Both the position numbers and the translations under genes were made by a program. Below, one piece after another: positions 53,988-64,000 of a stretch of DNA of 64,000 bases. Positions within the stretch are counted from its first letter, which is position 1. Each line of letters opens with the position of its first letter. Source of the DNA: Brienomyrus brachyistius (Eukaryota > Chordata > Actinopteri > Osteoglossiformes > Mormyridae); NCBI RefSeq assembly GCF_023856365.1, contig NC_064554.1:434001-498000 (forward strand), read 5' to 3'. The notes under the pieces are model-generated. The model did not search any database. It was not told where the DNA came from and saw only the letters and a program-made list of their open reading frames with translations.

Positions 53988-55692
53988 ATTGTCGTGCACA
54001 GTAGTACACAGCTGTGTCTTCAGTCTGCAGGCTCTTCCCTTGTAAGGACACTGTGCTGCTGGAGGTGTCTCTGGAGATGGTGAATTTATTCTTAAGTGAA
54101 TCCTTGAAATAAGTGCTTCCACCAGACCATATCCAACCAACCCACTCCAGCTCTTTCCCTGCAGGCTGCCGGATCCAGTGTGTAACATAGCTGCTGTCAG
54201 TCAGTGAATAACCAGAGACTTTACAGGAGATGGTCAGAGACTCTCCTGGTCTCACTGTCATAGATCCTGGCTGTGTGAGTTGAATATTACAGTGATTTGA
54301 TTTGATTTGATTTGATTCAAACCCTTTATTGCTGTTGCAATATACCATGTCACTAGTCACAAGTACCAGCGAAAAGCAGGCCATCGCCCGACCTTACATA
54401 TACAACATCACAGTAGGGGGTAGACCGGCCGGGAGACAGGGGAGGAGAGAAGAAGAGAAACAGGATGACATGAGGAGAGAGGAGGAGAAAACACCTCAGC
54501 AACATAAGCACATGATCACTACACTGTACAACATGAAAAGACACGACTCGCAACAGGTGAGGGAATGGGGAGGTGGAGGTAGTCCAGCATAGACAAACAG
54601 CCATCCGGTCCTGCAGCCATGGAGGCGCTGGTCACAGACCCGCCTGTTCACGCTGGGGGTAGCGGCGAAGGCGTTGGATGGGGGGAGGGTGCAAGTCCTT
54701 GAGATTGGGGGAGAGGAATGCAAGAGAGTCTCACTGCCTGTTCTTCCGGGGGAGCTTTTTGTTCAGCAGCAGCCTTGGCCAAGGCCAGTGCTGATTGAGG
54801 GGAGCCAGGAGCTTGATAGAATAAGGTTGTTTGGGTTTCCGTGCGAGAAGCTGTAATTTCCAGCTCCTCTAATGTCCACGCTGGTCTCCGCCATCCAATA
54901 AGTTTTGCAAAGCTGTGAGCTTCTCCATGATGTTATCCAGTTTCACAGTCTGAGTGCTAACAGCTCTGCCCACTCCATCCAATGTTTTGCAAAGCTGTGA
55001 GCTTCTCCATGATGTTATCCAGTTTCACAGTCTGAGTGCTAACAGCTCTGCCCACTCCATCAATCATTCCGGCCAGCCTAGTGGGGCTTTGAGAGGCTGT
55101 CACGGTCTTCTTCAATTTTGATAAACCAGGGCAATGCCTAATCCAATCAGCATAATACCTGTAATCATAGTTCCGAATAGGTAGATGTCTTCAATGTCCT
55201 CCACGGAAAGAGCTGCCATGCACACGACCCTCCACCGCTCCCATCCGTCCATCGTGTAGCCAGCCGCGTACGTTCCCGCTGGACAGTTAGGTTCCCCCGA
55301 ACCCAGGCTTCTCGTTGAGAAGATGGTGTCAATTGCGTTGAGACCAGCTGATCAAATCCATAATTTCTCGTAGTTTGGAGAGCAGAGCAGAGAGAGTCTC
55401 TTCAAGTATAAGACAGTAGACTAGACGAGATGAGAGGAGCGAAGCAGGGAAGATAAGGGGAGGGAGAGGGAGAGAAGTGCGACCTCCTCCGCTGAGAGCC
55501 AGAGAGAAAAAACACCTGTAATCAAGAAGAAAGCAAAGTACATATGAGTGTGAAACAGACAATATCATTATCATACATCACTGCTGGTTCTTTATTCACT
55601 TTTCTGTTTTTCTATTGATCTTTGTTCTTTTTGAAGAAACACAGAGACTCACAGGATGCAGCTGCCAGCAGCAGCAGAGACACAGAGATCAT
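53988..55692 (-). pseudogene. IGHV segment 3, split by a retroelement
   Basis: The leader exon (55653-55692, MISVSLLLLAAAS, phase 1) is followed by an intron ending in a good acceptor, 'ttcttcttgattacag', at about 55515. The exon then opens with only GTGTT before foreign DNA begins. The rest of the V exon resumes about 1.2 kb further on, at 53988 to about 54293. It has intact frameworks (NIQLTQPGSMTVRPGES, then ISCKVSGYSL, HWIRQPAGKELEWVG, KFTISRDTSSSTVSLQ and TAVYYCAR), both cysteines and the Trp. Its sequence differs from segments 1 and 2, so it belongs to another IGHV family. No acceptor lies at the inner edge, so leader and V cannot be spliced into one frame. The signal and promoter are intact, so it could still rearrange. 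Confidence 0.85.
54294..55514 (-). mobile_element. Non-autonomous retroelement inserted in IGHV 3
   Basis: In minus sense it runs from a T/C-rich start (TTTTTCTCTCTGG) to an end with AATAAA, GGGTTTGAAT and (CAAAT)n at 54296-54318. That tail type is found in L2/Rex1-like LINEs. It is about 1.2 kb without RT. One frame (55112-55351) is open for 79 codons, with one hydrophobic segment (TMITGIMLIGLGIALVYQ). An 82-bp tandem duplication lies at 54903-55066. No clear TSD was found, and the family is unknown to me. Confidence 0.65.
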
Positions 55693-55816
55693 GGTCGGTG
55701 CTGAAGATGATCTGCTGTGAGCTGCTCTTCACCGTGTTCCTTAGGAACTACTGAGGGTTTAAAGAGAGTCAACAATGTGCAGTTTAAATGAGGAGGGAGG
55801 AAGGAAACAGGGACTC

Positions 55817-55824
55817 ATTTGCAC
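55817..55824 (-). promoter_or_regulatory. Ig promoter octamer of IGHV 3
   Basis: The minus strand reads GTGCAAAT, 7 of 8 matches to the immunoglobulin octamer ATGCAAAT bound by Oct factors. It lies about 125 bp upstream of the leader ATG, the normal distance. A 'tttaaa' element lies between them. Confidence 0.7.
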
Positions 55825-58114
55825 AGGGGTGGAGTATGAAATGCCCTTTGTAGTATTAAAGGACAGGAGGAGTGATACTACAGTGCAGGTGCTGATGTTC
55901 CGGAAGATTTACACATTAAACCTGCTACATATAGTAAAAGGAAGTTTTACCATAAGGACACTTCAATATTTTACCCAGTAAAAGAGAAAACACTATATAA
56001 AACCATAAGTCTTTGACACATTTAAAACGTTTATGTCAATATGATAAAGCCCACGGAGATGAGATGGAAAAAGCAGATAGAGAAAGTTTATTTACTTATG
56101 AACAAACAATTGTGAATATTAAGGATTAAGATGAACAGAGGGTGGGATCTCATCATTACCACTGCAGCTGTGTTACTGTAAGCATTCTGACAGAAGAGAG
56201 CCCTCAGTTACTCTGTAGCTGATGACATCACAGTTGCTTTCATACATCCTACTGAAATATTGAATCTCTGGGGAATTTGGTTGTGAGCAAGAAAAGCACA
56301 AACACAGCTGGCCAAAGTCAGTGTGGGGCCTCAGATGGAGATCATATGGAGACACGTTCTGATGGACTTCATGGCTGTACAGCTGCTCATATCCACCTAC
56401 ATTCATTGTAATTTTAGTATTTATTTACCTTCTAATCCATCCCATTCATCCATTTTTCAATCTCTTATACTGCAAATTAAACATCGTGGGTGTTTTAAAC
56501 CACAAACCTTTAAAAGCTGCGGCAACAATGTTACCCACTGACCCACCATGTTGTCCCTTTTTCATATCAGACACAAAATATTAATATTTATTCTATGACA
56601 CATTTGCTTTTTGACTGACTGCCATCCTGTCCATGGTGTCCCCAGCCTTGTACCCTGAGTGACCTAAGAGTTTATCGACAAGGTGCACAGACAGAGGCAG
56701 AAGGTCACAGCCAACCTGCACACACCCACATGGCAGGTCTTCTGCCTGCCAGCCCTTTGCTCATCAGCAGGGGAGCCTCTGAGTGCTCAGTGCTGAGAGG
56801 CCTGGAGCCGCCGACTGTGAGGCACCAAGCTGAGGCGGCTAAACGGGACACAGGAGTAGAGCTGCTGTGGGCATCACTAGTGATGTCAGACTGGATATTT
56901 ACATACTATTTTGATTCTTAGCTTTAACAACATTGTGAAACAATGTACACAAACACACATTCTACCTGCAAAAATAGATTTGTATGTATTTTTAATAGAA
57001 TGTTTCTCTGGCCAGCAGAGAACCATTTTTTTTACACGTATTTTTACGTGCTGTTTTCAAACGCTAGTTGTTTAATTTGTTCCTGATTTCTCATGATTAA
57101 TGTTTTTCATGATGTTGGTTCATTATTCAGTATAATTTAGAAACGAAGTTTGATGTTATAAGTGCTATGTTTTTTTTTTATCTATCCATTGGTGTTTAAC
57201 TGAATAGCTGAAAAGTTTACGCTGAGCCTGAATCCCTGGAAGTAAAAAACAAGCTATAATTTTATTAGACTGATTTTGGGAGATAAACTCTTGTGTAAAG
57301 TCTGCAAAACCTAAGGAACACCTTCCTGCTCACTGATGGATGTTTCCTGCGCTGAACAGGGTCATGAGCGACATCTCAGAGGCCAGCTACACACCAGCCA
57401 CAAATCAAACCCAGCTACATCAAGGAGAACTGCATCTAAGTGAGACCTTGTCTATAGTTCACATAGTGTCTGAAAAACAAAATGGCATGGAACCTCTGTA
57501 AGTTAACAGTGAAGGACATTAAAATGCTGTATTCCTCAACCAGCCTGATAAATTTCTGTTCAAAGCACTGACAGCAATGAGTTACACTTCCCGCACTGTG
57601 CCTTTGCTAATTCGCACTGATGAGATAGATGCATGACCTTGTACTTTTAAGCCATATAGACAATAGTCCAAAGTAAGTTTCTCAGAAGACTTTCTCAGTA
57701 GTTCTTGATTGCACAGGTAAAATTGTCAAACACTGACATTTATTTACAAAACTGCAGATGCACAATGAAGAATTAACAACTGGGTACAAAAGAAATGCTT
57801 TAACTGTCCTGTAAAATACAACTCAACAGCATGCACACTTATGTGCCAACAGGCCAATCAAACCAATATTTGCACAGCTGTGAAAATGCACAAAGTGCAA
57901 TTAGCAGAAGTCCTGTACAATATTTTCATACATGGAAGATGTTGGCACAGTCTAGACACACAAATCATATAAAATAAAAACAAACTAAACACAACAAATA
58001 AGGAATAAAAAAGCAAAGTATACTCATGGTATGCTTATATTTTACACAAAATTGCTCTGAGGGCAGAACAAAACGCGATTGGCTCAGAGAGATTACCAAT
58101 TGTAGAGGGCGTGG
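55825..58114. other. No recognised gene
   Basis: About 2.3 kb beyond the last V segment. There are no V-like exons, signals or known repeats. The open frames are short and without motifs. Confidence 0.4.
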
Positions 58115-58175
58115 GTCCAAGTAACTAGTAGAGGCAGGACCAAGACCTGGTCCTGCCTTGTCTAGTTGCTTGGAC
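58115..58175. repeat. 61-bp near-perfect hairpin
   Basis: The arms 58115-58142 and 58148-58175 pair at 24 of 28 positions around a 5-base loop. The outer ends are GTCCAAG and CTTGGAC. No coding context is present. It could be a tiny foldback element. Confidence 0.75.
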
Positions 58176-59230
58176 GCACCTCCTCCTGCAATCTCCAGTC
58201 ACCCCAGGAAACTGATCTTACCGACCATGTAATCAGATAGAGGCGGTTGTCTGCCTTTCTTGGGCTGTAGATTGCCTGTATTTCACTCCTTATTCTGGGA
58301 ATGAACAGAGAAGACGCATATTTCTCCGTCTCTAAGAATAATAATGTCCAGTCACATGCTTTAAGCACAGGTTGTCCAAAGAAATCAAGGCCTGCTCTTC
58401 TGAACTTCTGTAGAAATCCAATTGAGAAATTATTTGATGAAGACGAAGGGAAATGTGAAAAGTATATAAGCAGTTCAATGTATCCCTAGAAATGCAGGTA
58501 TCCCCAGGAGTAAGATATCAAACCAGATATGGACTACATTGGCTGACACGTTCAGTGACACGTCAGCATCATAATGCCTACTGAGGGCAAGAATATAAAC
58601 GATAGAAATCACTGTTCACCTCACCGTGTTATGCTTTTTTGCTTTGTCTGGTGTACGGTACGGTGAGTGTTGAGTCTAGCAGATATGTACTAGTGGGCAG
58701 TCACTGGAACACTCCGTAGCGTCCGTCGAGTCTACATGCCTCCGAGCAGGGTGCTCAGCAGGAGCTCACAGCAGCAGCTTGATTTTGGGTTTCGATCAGA
58801 CTCCCTGGGTAGAAAATGCTGTTAGCACACTAACAGCACATATAACCAGCGTGCAAAAGCCCTCAGGGTGTGGGATGAAATTATTACTTCGGGGAACAAA
58901 TTTAATAAGGTCACTTTAAAGATAAAATTACATAACAGAAATATAATTCTGAGGCAAATGTCTATTATATCACCATATGTGTTTGAAATTGTTAGATGCC
59001 TTTCAATAAACCATTTCATTAAACAACCTTGTAAATGATTTAAAAGCAGCAGCATCCATCTTCATTATTTCACCAGCATAAACCTACCAATTTTCACCTT
59101 TCATGATGCAGTATTTGGGATATGAAGGTTTTGGGGGTGTGAATGTAGCATTCTGAAACAGACTCCATTTGAAAACTGGCCTCAGGCTCAAACATGCAGC
59201 CATAACATAAAATAAATACATATAAACAAT

Positions 59231-59690
59231 ACACAGCTCTGTAAAAAATTAAGAGACCACTCTATATACTTTTTTAAAATCTACATTGTTAAATTCTGGT
59301 TTAATCCTGGTTCTGCTGGCAGAAGGCTACACTGTGAGGTAGGCTGCTTCCATGCTCATGAGTTTCTAAGACCGCAGTACACAAGAACAGGGTGAAGAAG
59401 CAGGAGACACTGGGAAAAATCAAAAACCAGCCAGGTAGAGGGCAGAAGCAACCTTCTAATGCCAGAAATGATCATCAACTTATCCGTCAGTGTCTAACAA
59501 ATCGGAGGATGACCTCAAGTGATCTTCAAAAGGAATAGAAAACATGAAGTGTGAAGTGTACTGGTAGGACAGGCTCCTAGAAGCAGCGGTGAAGACCCAT
59601 AAAGCAAGGAAGAAGCCCTTCATCAATGAGAAGCAGGGAAGAGCCAGGCTGGAGTTTGCAAAAAAATTTGTATTTTACACAGGCTCATAC
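59231..59690 (+). pseudogene. Tc1-like transposase N-terminal remnant
   Basis: It begins 'cagctctgtaaaaaattaag', a terminus seen in fish Tc1-like elements. The translation then shows Tc1 helix-turn-helix blocks: LIRQCLTNRRMTSSDLQKE, a stop (TAG at 59537-59539), and further on LLEAAVKTHKARKKPFINEK followed by RARLEFAKKF. Two stops and the absence of the DDE/D catalytic domain mark a truncated dead copy. Tc1 transposases cut and paste their element at TA sites. Confidence 0.75.
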
Positions 59691-61199
59691 CCATAACCCA
59701 TAAACTGAGAAATAAGTGAAACTGAAAAATTTGATGCGGTGTGGGAAAGGGGGGCCACACTCCCCTGGGAAACTGTAAGGGGTTGCTGCAGGAGGGTAGT
59801 ACTCGCTGTGGGATATCAGTCACGATTCAGGATAGACAAGATTCGGAGGGGTGGGCTGCTGACCGCATTTCACCAGATACACGTTCTCAATCAGGAGGGG
59901 GGAGCAATTACTTGTACTCTGGCTTATCTTACTTGAGGTCAGTTGGATGCACACTCAGAGGAAGTGGGTTGGTAAGTAAGTTTGTATTTATGTATGGTTC
60001 TATAACAAATAAACAGGAAAAACAAATTACCATAGTGCTTACAATGGTTATTACCATAATAAACTAACATAATGCATAATTGTACCATATCGCCTTAACA
60101 TTGATAAGTTCGGCTATACCCACAACAATACATTACATTAGCAGCAATTCGTATTAGAGGGAATGATTGGACGGGAAATAAACGCAAATATCTTTCCGAG
60201 GTATACAACTGAACACTCGTCAGCGATAATTATAACAGTACACCAGCTAGGTCACGTTAACCTAGCCGCGCAATTAAGTAAACTAAATTAGTACAGCGTC
60301 ACTTATGACTTGTAATCAATAAACTTAGTACTTACATTCGTCAGTGACGCACACATAAAAACCAAGGACTGTATTTACTGCGAGGAACAACTAAACTAGC
60401 TATACATAAACTGCAGCTCGCCGACGTGCTACCTATTCAGCCCTTCAGGCTCTCCCGCGCGCTCTCGTCTCGCATGCACCCACAGTCCTTTGCAAGCATC
60501 GGTGTTCCTTAAAGCTACAAGAGCCTTTCTAACATGCGAAGATGGGATTCAGAGGGTGAATGTTTTATCTCACCTCCATTAAACGTACCCAAACACTGAT
60601 ACCCAACCCCATACCCCTCCTTGCTGTGACCCATCACCTGGCGGCTGGTTCTTTGGTTAAAAACTGGCCTCCACTACCATTGCTAATTAGAATCATCTCA
60701 CTTATATAAAAGTTTTGAAGAGCCAACAGGATTCAAAGCCTCTTACATCTCAGGATGAATCGGAAGTCATCGGTCACGTGATATTGCATAAACTTAGCCC
60801 CGATTCCCAGCTTGAAGTCGCTGGGCCACACTTTGAGGATCAGAATCTGGGTATTAACTGTCTCATCACTAAGTTCAGCAGCTTTCACGATACAGCACAG
60901 CATGGCCATGGTCAGAAAATGTGAGCCTGTCCTCCTGAGTAAAGTAAAGCTCACTACGCTCTGTGAGCACAGGAACGGCCCGGCAATGTTTGGTAGGTTT
61001 CTGCATTGTTTGCAAGTACAGAATATTATCTGCGCGTAAACTAATTAAGGTAAATATGGAAATTCATACAATATATGCTGCAGAATATGAGCTGAATGAA
61101 GCATATTAAAAATGCAAAAAATTAAAAAAAATTTGAACCACTGACCAAATATGGCACCTACGGTTGTTTTTCAAATAGAATTCTAGAACAGAATGTTAC
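59691..61199. other. No firm gene; one dispersed repeat
   Basis: 60566-60670 is the second copy of the repeat at 34793-34895. The stretch 60400-60520 is rich in CpG relative to its surroundings. Nothing else is recognised. Confidence 0.45.
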
Positions 61200-61230
61200 C
61201 GTGACAACTCTGATGTCATCATTCTGAAGG

Positions 61231-61237
61231 TATAAAT
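61231..61237 (+). promoter_or_regulatory. TATA box of the Glu-rich gene
   Basis: TATAAAT lies 63 bp before the ATG at 61300. A CRE-like TGATGTCA (61211-61218) is 13 bp upstream of it. Spacing suits a short 5' UTR and transcription to the right. Confidence 0.5.
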
Positions 61238-61299
61238 TGAGCTGTAGGCACTAATACCACTTCAAAAGAAATCAGACATTGACCGTGCTGCATCTCAAA

Positions 61300-62226
61300 A
61301 TGAAGTGGTGTTTTCTCAAATGTATTAGGCCGCCAGTGGTACCAAATGATGCTGGGGATGGTACTGAAACAAAGGAGGAAAGAAAAAGGAAGGCCAAAGG
61401 AGGAAAAAAAATAAAATCCTGGCTAAAGAAGATTTTTGCAAATAAAGGAAAAGGAAAAAAGGCAATGGAAGAGGAGAGCCAGGCAGTGGTGGTGGTGGAG
61501 GAGGAGAGCCAGTCAGTGGTGGTGGTGGAGGAGGAGAGCCAGGCAGTGGTGGTGGTGGAGGAGGAGAGCCAGGTAGTGGTGGTGGTGGAGGAGGAGAGCC
61601 AGGCAGTGGTGGAGGAGGAGGAGGAGAGCCATGCAATGGCGGAGGAGAGCCAGGCAATGGTGGAGGAGGAGAGCAAGGCAATGATGGAGGAGGAGTACAA
61701 GGTGATGGAGGAGGAGTTCAAGGCAATGGAGGAGGAGTTCAAGGGATTGGAGGAGGAGTACAGGGCGATGGTGGAGGAGTGCAAGGCAATGGAGGAGGAG
61801 GAGAGCAAGGCAATGGAGGAGGAGGAGAGCAAGGCAATGGAGGAGGAGGAGAGCAAGGCAATGGAGGAGGAGGAGAGCAAGGCTTTGACTTTCACAATGG
61901 AGGAGGAGGAGAGCAAGGCAATGATGGAGGAGGAGTACAAGGTGATGGAGGAGGGGTTCAAGGCAATGGAGGAGGAATTCAAGGGATTGGAGGAGGAGTA
62001 CAGGGCAATGGTGGAGGAGAGTAAGACAATGGAGGAGGAGGAGAGCAAGGCAATGGCGGAGGAGTGCAAGGCAATGGCAGAGGAATGCAAAGCAATGGCG
62101 GAGAAGTGCAATGCAAAGGTGGTGGAGGAGAGCCAGGCAATGGTGGTGGTGGAGGAGGAGAGCCAGGCAGTGGCGGTGGAGGAGAGCAAGGCAAGGGAGG
62201 AGATGCGACTGAACATAGAACTCTGA
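61300..62226 (+). CDS. Unrecognised single-exon gene, Glu-rich repeat protein
   Basis: An ORF of 308 codons without an intron, from the ATG at 61300 to TGA at 62224-62226. I do not recognise it. The first 22 residues (MKWCFLKCIRPPVVPNDAGD) contain two cysteines near the N-terminus. Residues 23-50 are strongly basic (KEERKRKAKGGKKIKSWLKK), like a nuclear or membrane-contact signal. From about residue 55 to the end the protein consists of 7-10-residue units of the type EEESKAM, with an N-terminal group EEESQAVVVV. A block of about 36 residues (KAMMEEEYKVM...) occurs twice, 240 bp apart. The repeats are likely helical and very acidic. A TATA box lies upstream and AATAAA (62261-62266) downstream. 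The open frame could owe something to the purine-rich repeat, but the non-repetitive start and the flanking signals argue for a gene. Confidence 0.55.
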   Translation: MKWCFLKCIRPPVVPNDAGDGTETKEERKRKAKGGKKIKSWLKKIFANKGKGKKAMEEESQAVVVVEEESQSVVVVEEESQAVVVVEEESQVVVVVEEESQAVVEEEEESHAMAEESQAMVEEESKAMMEEEYKVMEEEFKAMEEEFKGLEEEYRAMVEECKAMEEEESKAMEEEESKAMEEEESKAMEEEESKALTFTMEEEESKAMMEEEYKVMEEGFKAMEEEFKGLEEEYRAMVEESKTMEEEESKAMAEECKAMAEECKAMAEKCNAKVVEESQAMVVVEEESQAVAVEESKAREEMRLNIEL

Positions 62227-62856
62227 CTATCAGTACTACTGAAATATGTAAATACTTGTAAATAAATCATTAAAAATGAAGACACAGGTGTTTTCAATTG
62301 AATGTGAGTAGATGTTAAATGTCAGGAATATTCCAAATGTCTATTACACGTGTTGCCTATAGGGGGTCATATGGTTTGGGTGGTAAGGGTTGCCTTTAAA
62401 CTTTAACAGAATGAAAATTCATTACATGTATTTATGTTGCATTTTTAATTACGTTTTTAAGGAATAAAACATAACGGGATGAATGTAAGATACGTCCAGC
62501 GGGGACCCGTCCGGCCGCAGCCATGTATTGTTAGGAGTAGGCACAAGCGCCAAGGCGTATTTTAAAATAAAGCACCAAAATGTTTTAAAGAAGAACTCTA
62601 GCGTTATAAGAAAAGCAGGCGGAATTTAAACAAGTACAAACATGCCTGAAAGAAGCAGAAGAGCAAATGCTGAGTTTAAACAAGCACAAGCGAAACCAAC
62701 ATACAGCACGTCGTTTTAAAAGAAGCACTTAAACTCATTACATGTAATCAACATGCTTAAAGAATTAGAAGAAAAACTTTAGCGGTATTTACCAGCGTTA
62801 GGTTGAAGAAAGCATTTAAACAGCAAACTTTTAGAAGAAATAGGCCAAAAGGCGAA
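62227..62856. other. 3' flank of the Glu-rich gene, otherwise unassigned
   Basis: It contains the poly(A) signal at 62261. From 62560 to 62800 the words 'tttaaacaag' and 'acaagc' recur loosely in an A-rich stretch. No gene is called. Confidence 0.4.
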
Positions 62857-63030
62857 ATGAGCGAAGTGGCCAGCCCGTTTCAAAATGGCGACACCAGCGG
62901 AGCGCCTGTTATTTCAAATAAAAACGTTATGGTTATAGGGGTTAACCCCTCGACCAATCAGAATAAGGGATACACTCCCCCTCCCGCTTATGACGTCATA
63001 ATTCATAATAACAATGACATCCAAATTTAA
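62857..63030 (+). CDS. Short ORF with PPxY motif
   Basis: 57 codons from the ATG at 62857: MSEVASPFQNGDTSGAPVIS at the start and GYTPPPAYDVIIHNN near the end. The frame is open upstream without a clear start. The PPAY motif could bind WW domains, as in the cytosolic tails of some membrane proteins. There is no TM segment. I do not recognise the protein, and it could be a lone exon or chance. Confidence 0.3.
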   Translation: MSEVASPFQNGDTSGAPVISNKNVMVIGVNPSTNQNKGYTPPPAYDVIIHNNNDIQI

Positions 63031-63167
63031 GCTCCGCCCAATGTACCACAGACTATTTTCTTAAGTACAAATTATTTAAAAATACGATTATAATAATTTA
63101 AAAATACATTATAACATGTCATAATTACAAACTATTATTAAACTGTAATAAACCAAATCGTGCTAAA

Positions 63168-63463
63168 TCCATCCATCCATCCATCCATTATCCTCCGCAT
63201 ATCCGGGGTCGGGTCGCGGGGACAGCAGTCTCAGCAGGGAAGCCCAGACTTCCCTCTCCCCGGCCACTTCTTCTAGCTCCTCTGGGGGGACCCCGAGGCG
63301 TTCCCAGGCTAGCCGGGAGACATAGTCTCTCCAGCGTGTCCTGGGTCTTCCCAGGGGCCTTCTCCCAGTGGGACATGCCCGGAACACCTCCCCAGGGAGG
63401 CATCCCGGAGGCATCCGGATCAGATGCCCAAGCCACCTCATCTGGCTCCTCCTGATGCGGAGG
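63168..63463 (-). mobile_element. Rex3/RTE LINE 3' fragment with TSD
   Basis: In minus sense it encodes the C-terminal end of the Rex3-type RT protein (RRSQMRWLGHLIRMPP, then GRPRTRWRDYVSRLAWERLG) and finishes in (GGAT)n. It is 5'-truncated at 296 bp and flanked by the perfect 11-bp duplication ATCGTGCTAAA (63157-63167 and 63464-63474). This is a typical short LINE insertion. Confidence 0.93.
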
Positions 63464-63474
63464 ATCGTGCTAAA

Positions 63475-64000
63475 CACTATTTTTAAATAAAATAATCTTT
63501 GTAATTTAAAAACACATATCCATCCATCCATTTTCCAAACCCAACAGGAATGGAATATGACACTCTTGTAAGGTTATGGCCACCTCCCCAAAGACAGTCA
63601 GCCCACTTTACTTGGGGGCCACAAATTACTTAGAAGTCAGTCAGTTACTACTGAAGTACAAATCATGGACAAATATAGTCACTACTTGAGATAAATGATG
63701 CATCGTGATTTTTTATGATGAACAGATGAGCATATATTGTGCATTTGACTTTCAGTAATTCCTTCAGTAGCTCACAAAGGGTTACAGAACAAACACAGTA
63801 ACAAATATAGTAACAGCTTGAGATGCCTTACGATATATTAATGATGCAAACATCAGATCAGTATTTCACTCGTCTTATTCATTAATGATGAACAAACACG
63901 AGATCCTTGTGTAACTGTGATGTATATTGTGGTTAATTAATACATGAGTAATAGCATAATACTATGTTATTTGTGCCCCCTCAAATAAAGTGTTACCAAA
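63475..64000. other. No recognised gene
   Basis: AT-rich DNA to the window end. A very short (ATCC)n/'ccattttccaaac' relic of the SINE tail lies at 63518-63540. Confidence 0.45.

Noticed and set aside
56160..56200. 'gctgtgttactgtaagc' resembling the end of a V exon
   Set aside because: The frame has a stop, no RSS heptamer follows and no framework sequence precedes it.
61272..62297. 341-codon Ser/Leu-rich frame on the minus strand
   Set aside because: It is the antisense shadow of the purine-rich Glu repeat. The plus strand has the TATA box, a non-repetitive start and the poly(A) signal.

Overview
The window is ray-finned fish (almost certainly teleost) genomic DNA. Three immunoglobulin heavy-chain V segments lie on the minus strand between about 48.8 and 55.7 kb. 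They have heavy-type framework residues and 23-type recombination signals. The repeats are also typical of teleosts: BEL/Pao, fish L1, a Rex3/RTE fragment, a Rex1/L2-group LINE, tRNA-derived SINEs, hAT MITEs and a fish endogenous retrovirus. No prokaryotic features, CRISPR arrays or tRNA/rRNA genes were seen.

Layout. 1-2.9 kb: 3' end of an L1-type LINE, a decayed CR1/L2-group RT piece and a SINE-tail copy. 5.06-11.21 kb: a complete, very young BEL/Pao retrotransposon (near-identical LTRs, 5-bp TSD, one open gag-pol frame). 11.9-17.0 kb: a minus-strand endogenous retrovirus with broken pol and env and no recognisable gag. 17-20.7 kb: LTR-like scraps and a CR1-like LINE remnant. 20.77-25.07 kb: a 4.3-kb DNA transposon with about 150-bp terminal inverted repeats and an 8-bp TSD. 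It carries the exons of a decayed Ulp1/SENP-type cysteine protease and a nested 518-bp MITE. 25.7-30.4 kb: a second, internally deleted L1 with a G-rich 3' UTR and a SINE inserted in ORF2. 30.5-37.9 kb: mostly unassigned DNA with three hAT MITEs, an ERV LTR plus tRNA-Pro primer-binding site whose leader holds a run of consecutive short hairpins, and a 33-bp minisatellite. 39.3-42.1 kb: a 5'-truncated LINE with a long intact RT frame. 44.8-45.3 kb: a 46-bp tandem array. 47.2-48.5 kb: SINE copies, one with a doubled tail.

48.8-55.8 kb is the host immune region. Two IGHV segments look intact and lie in tandem-duplicated units about 2.15 kb apart. The third has the best recombination signal and a promoter octamer, but a 1.2-kb retroelement sits at the 5' edge of its V exon. 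From 55.8 kb to the end there is a Tc1-like remnant, an unrecognised single-exon gene for a Glu-rich repetitive protein (61.3-62.2 kb, with TATA box and poly(A) signal), a short ORF with a PPxY motif, and a Rex3 3' fragment with a clean TSD.

The three V segments are the only host genes I can name with confidence. All coordinates, TSDs and motif matches were read by eye. Family names rest on recognised motifs, not on a database search.
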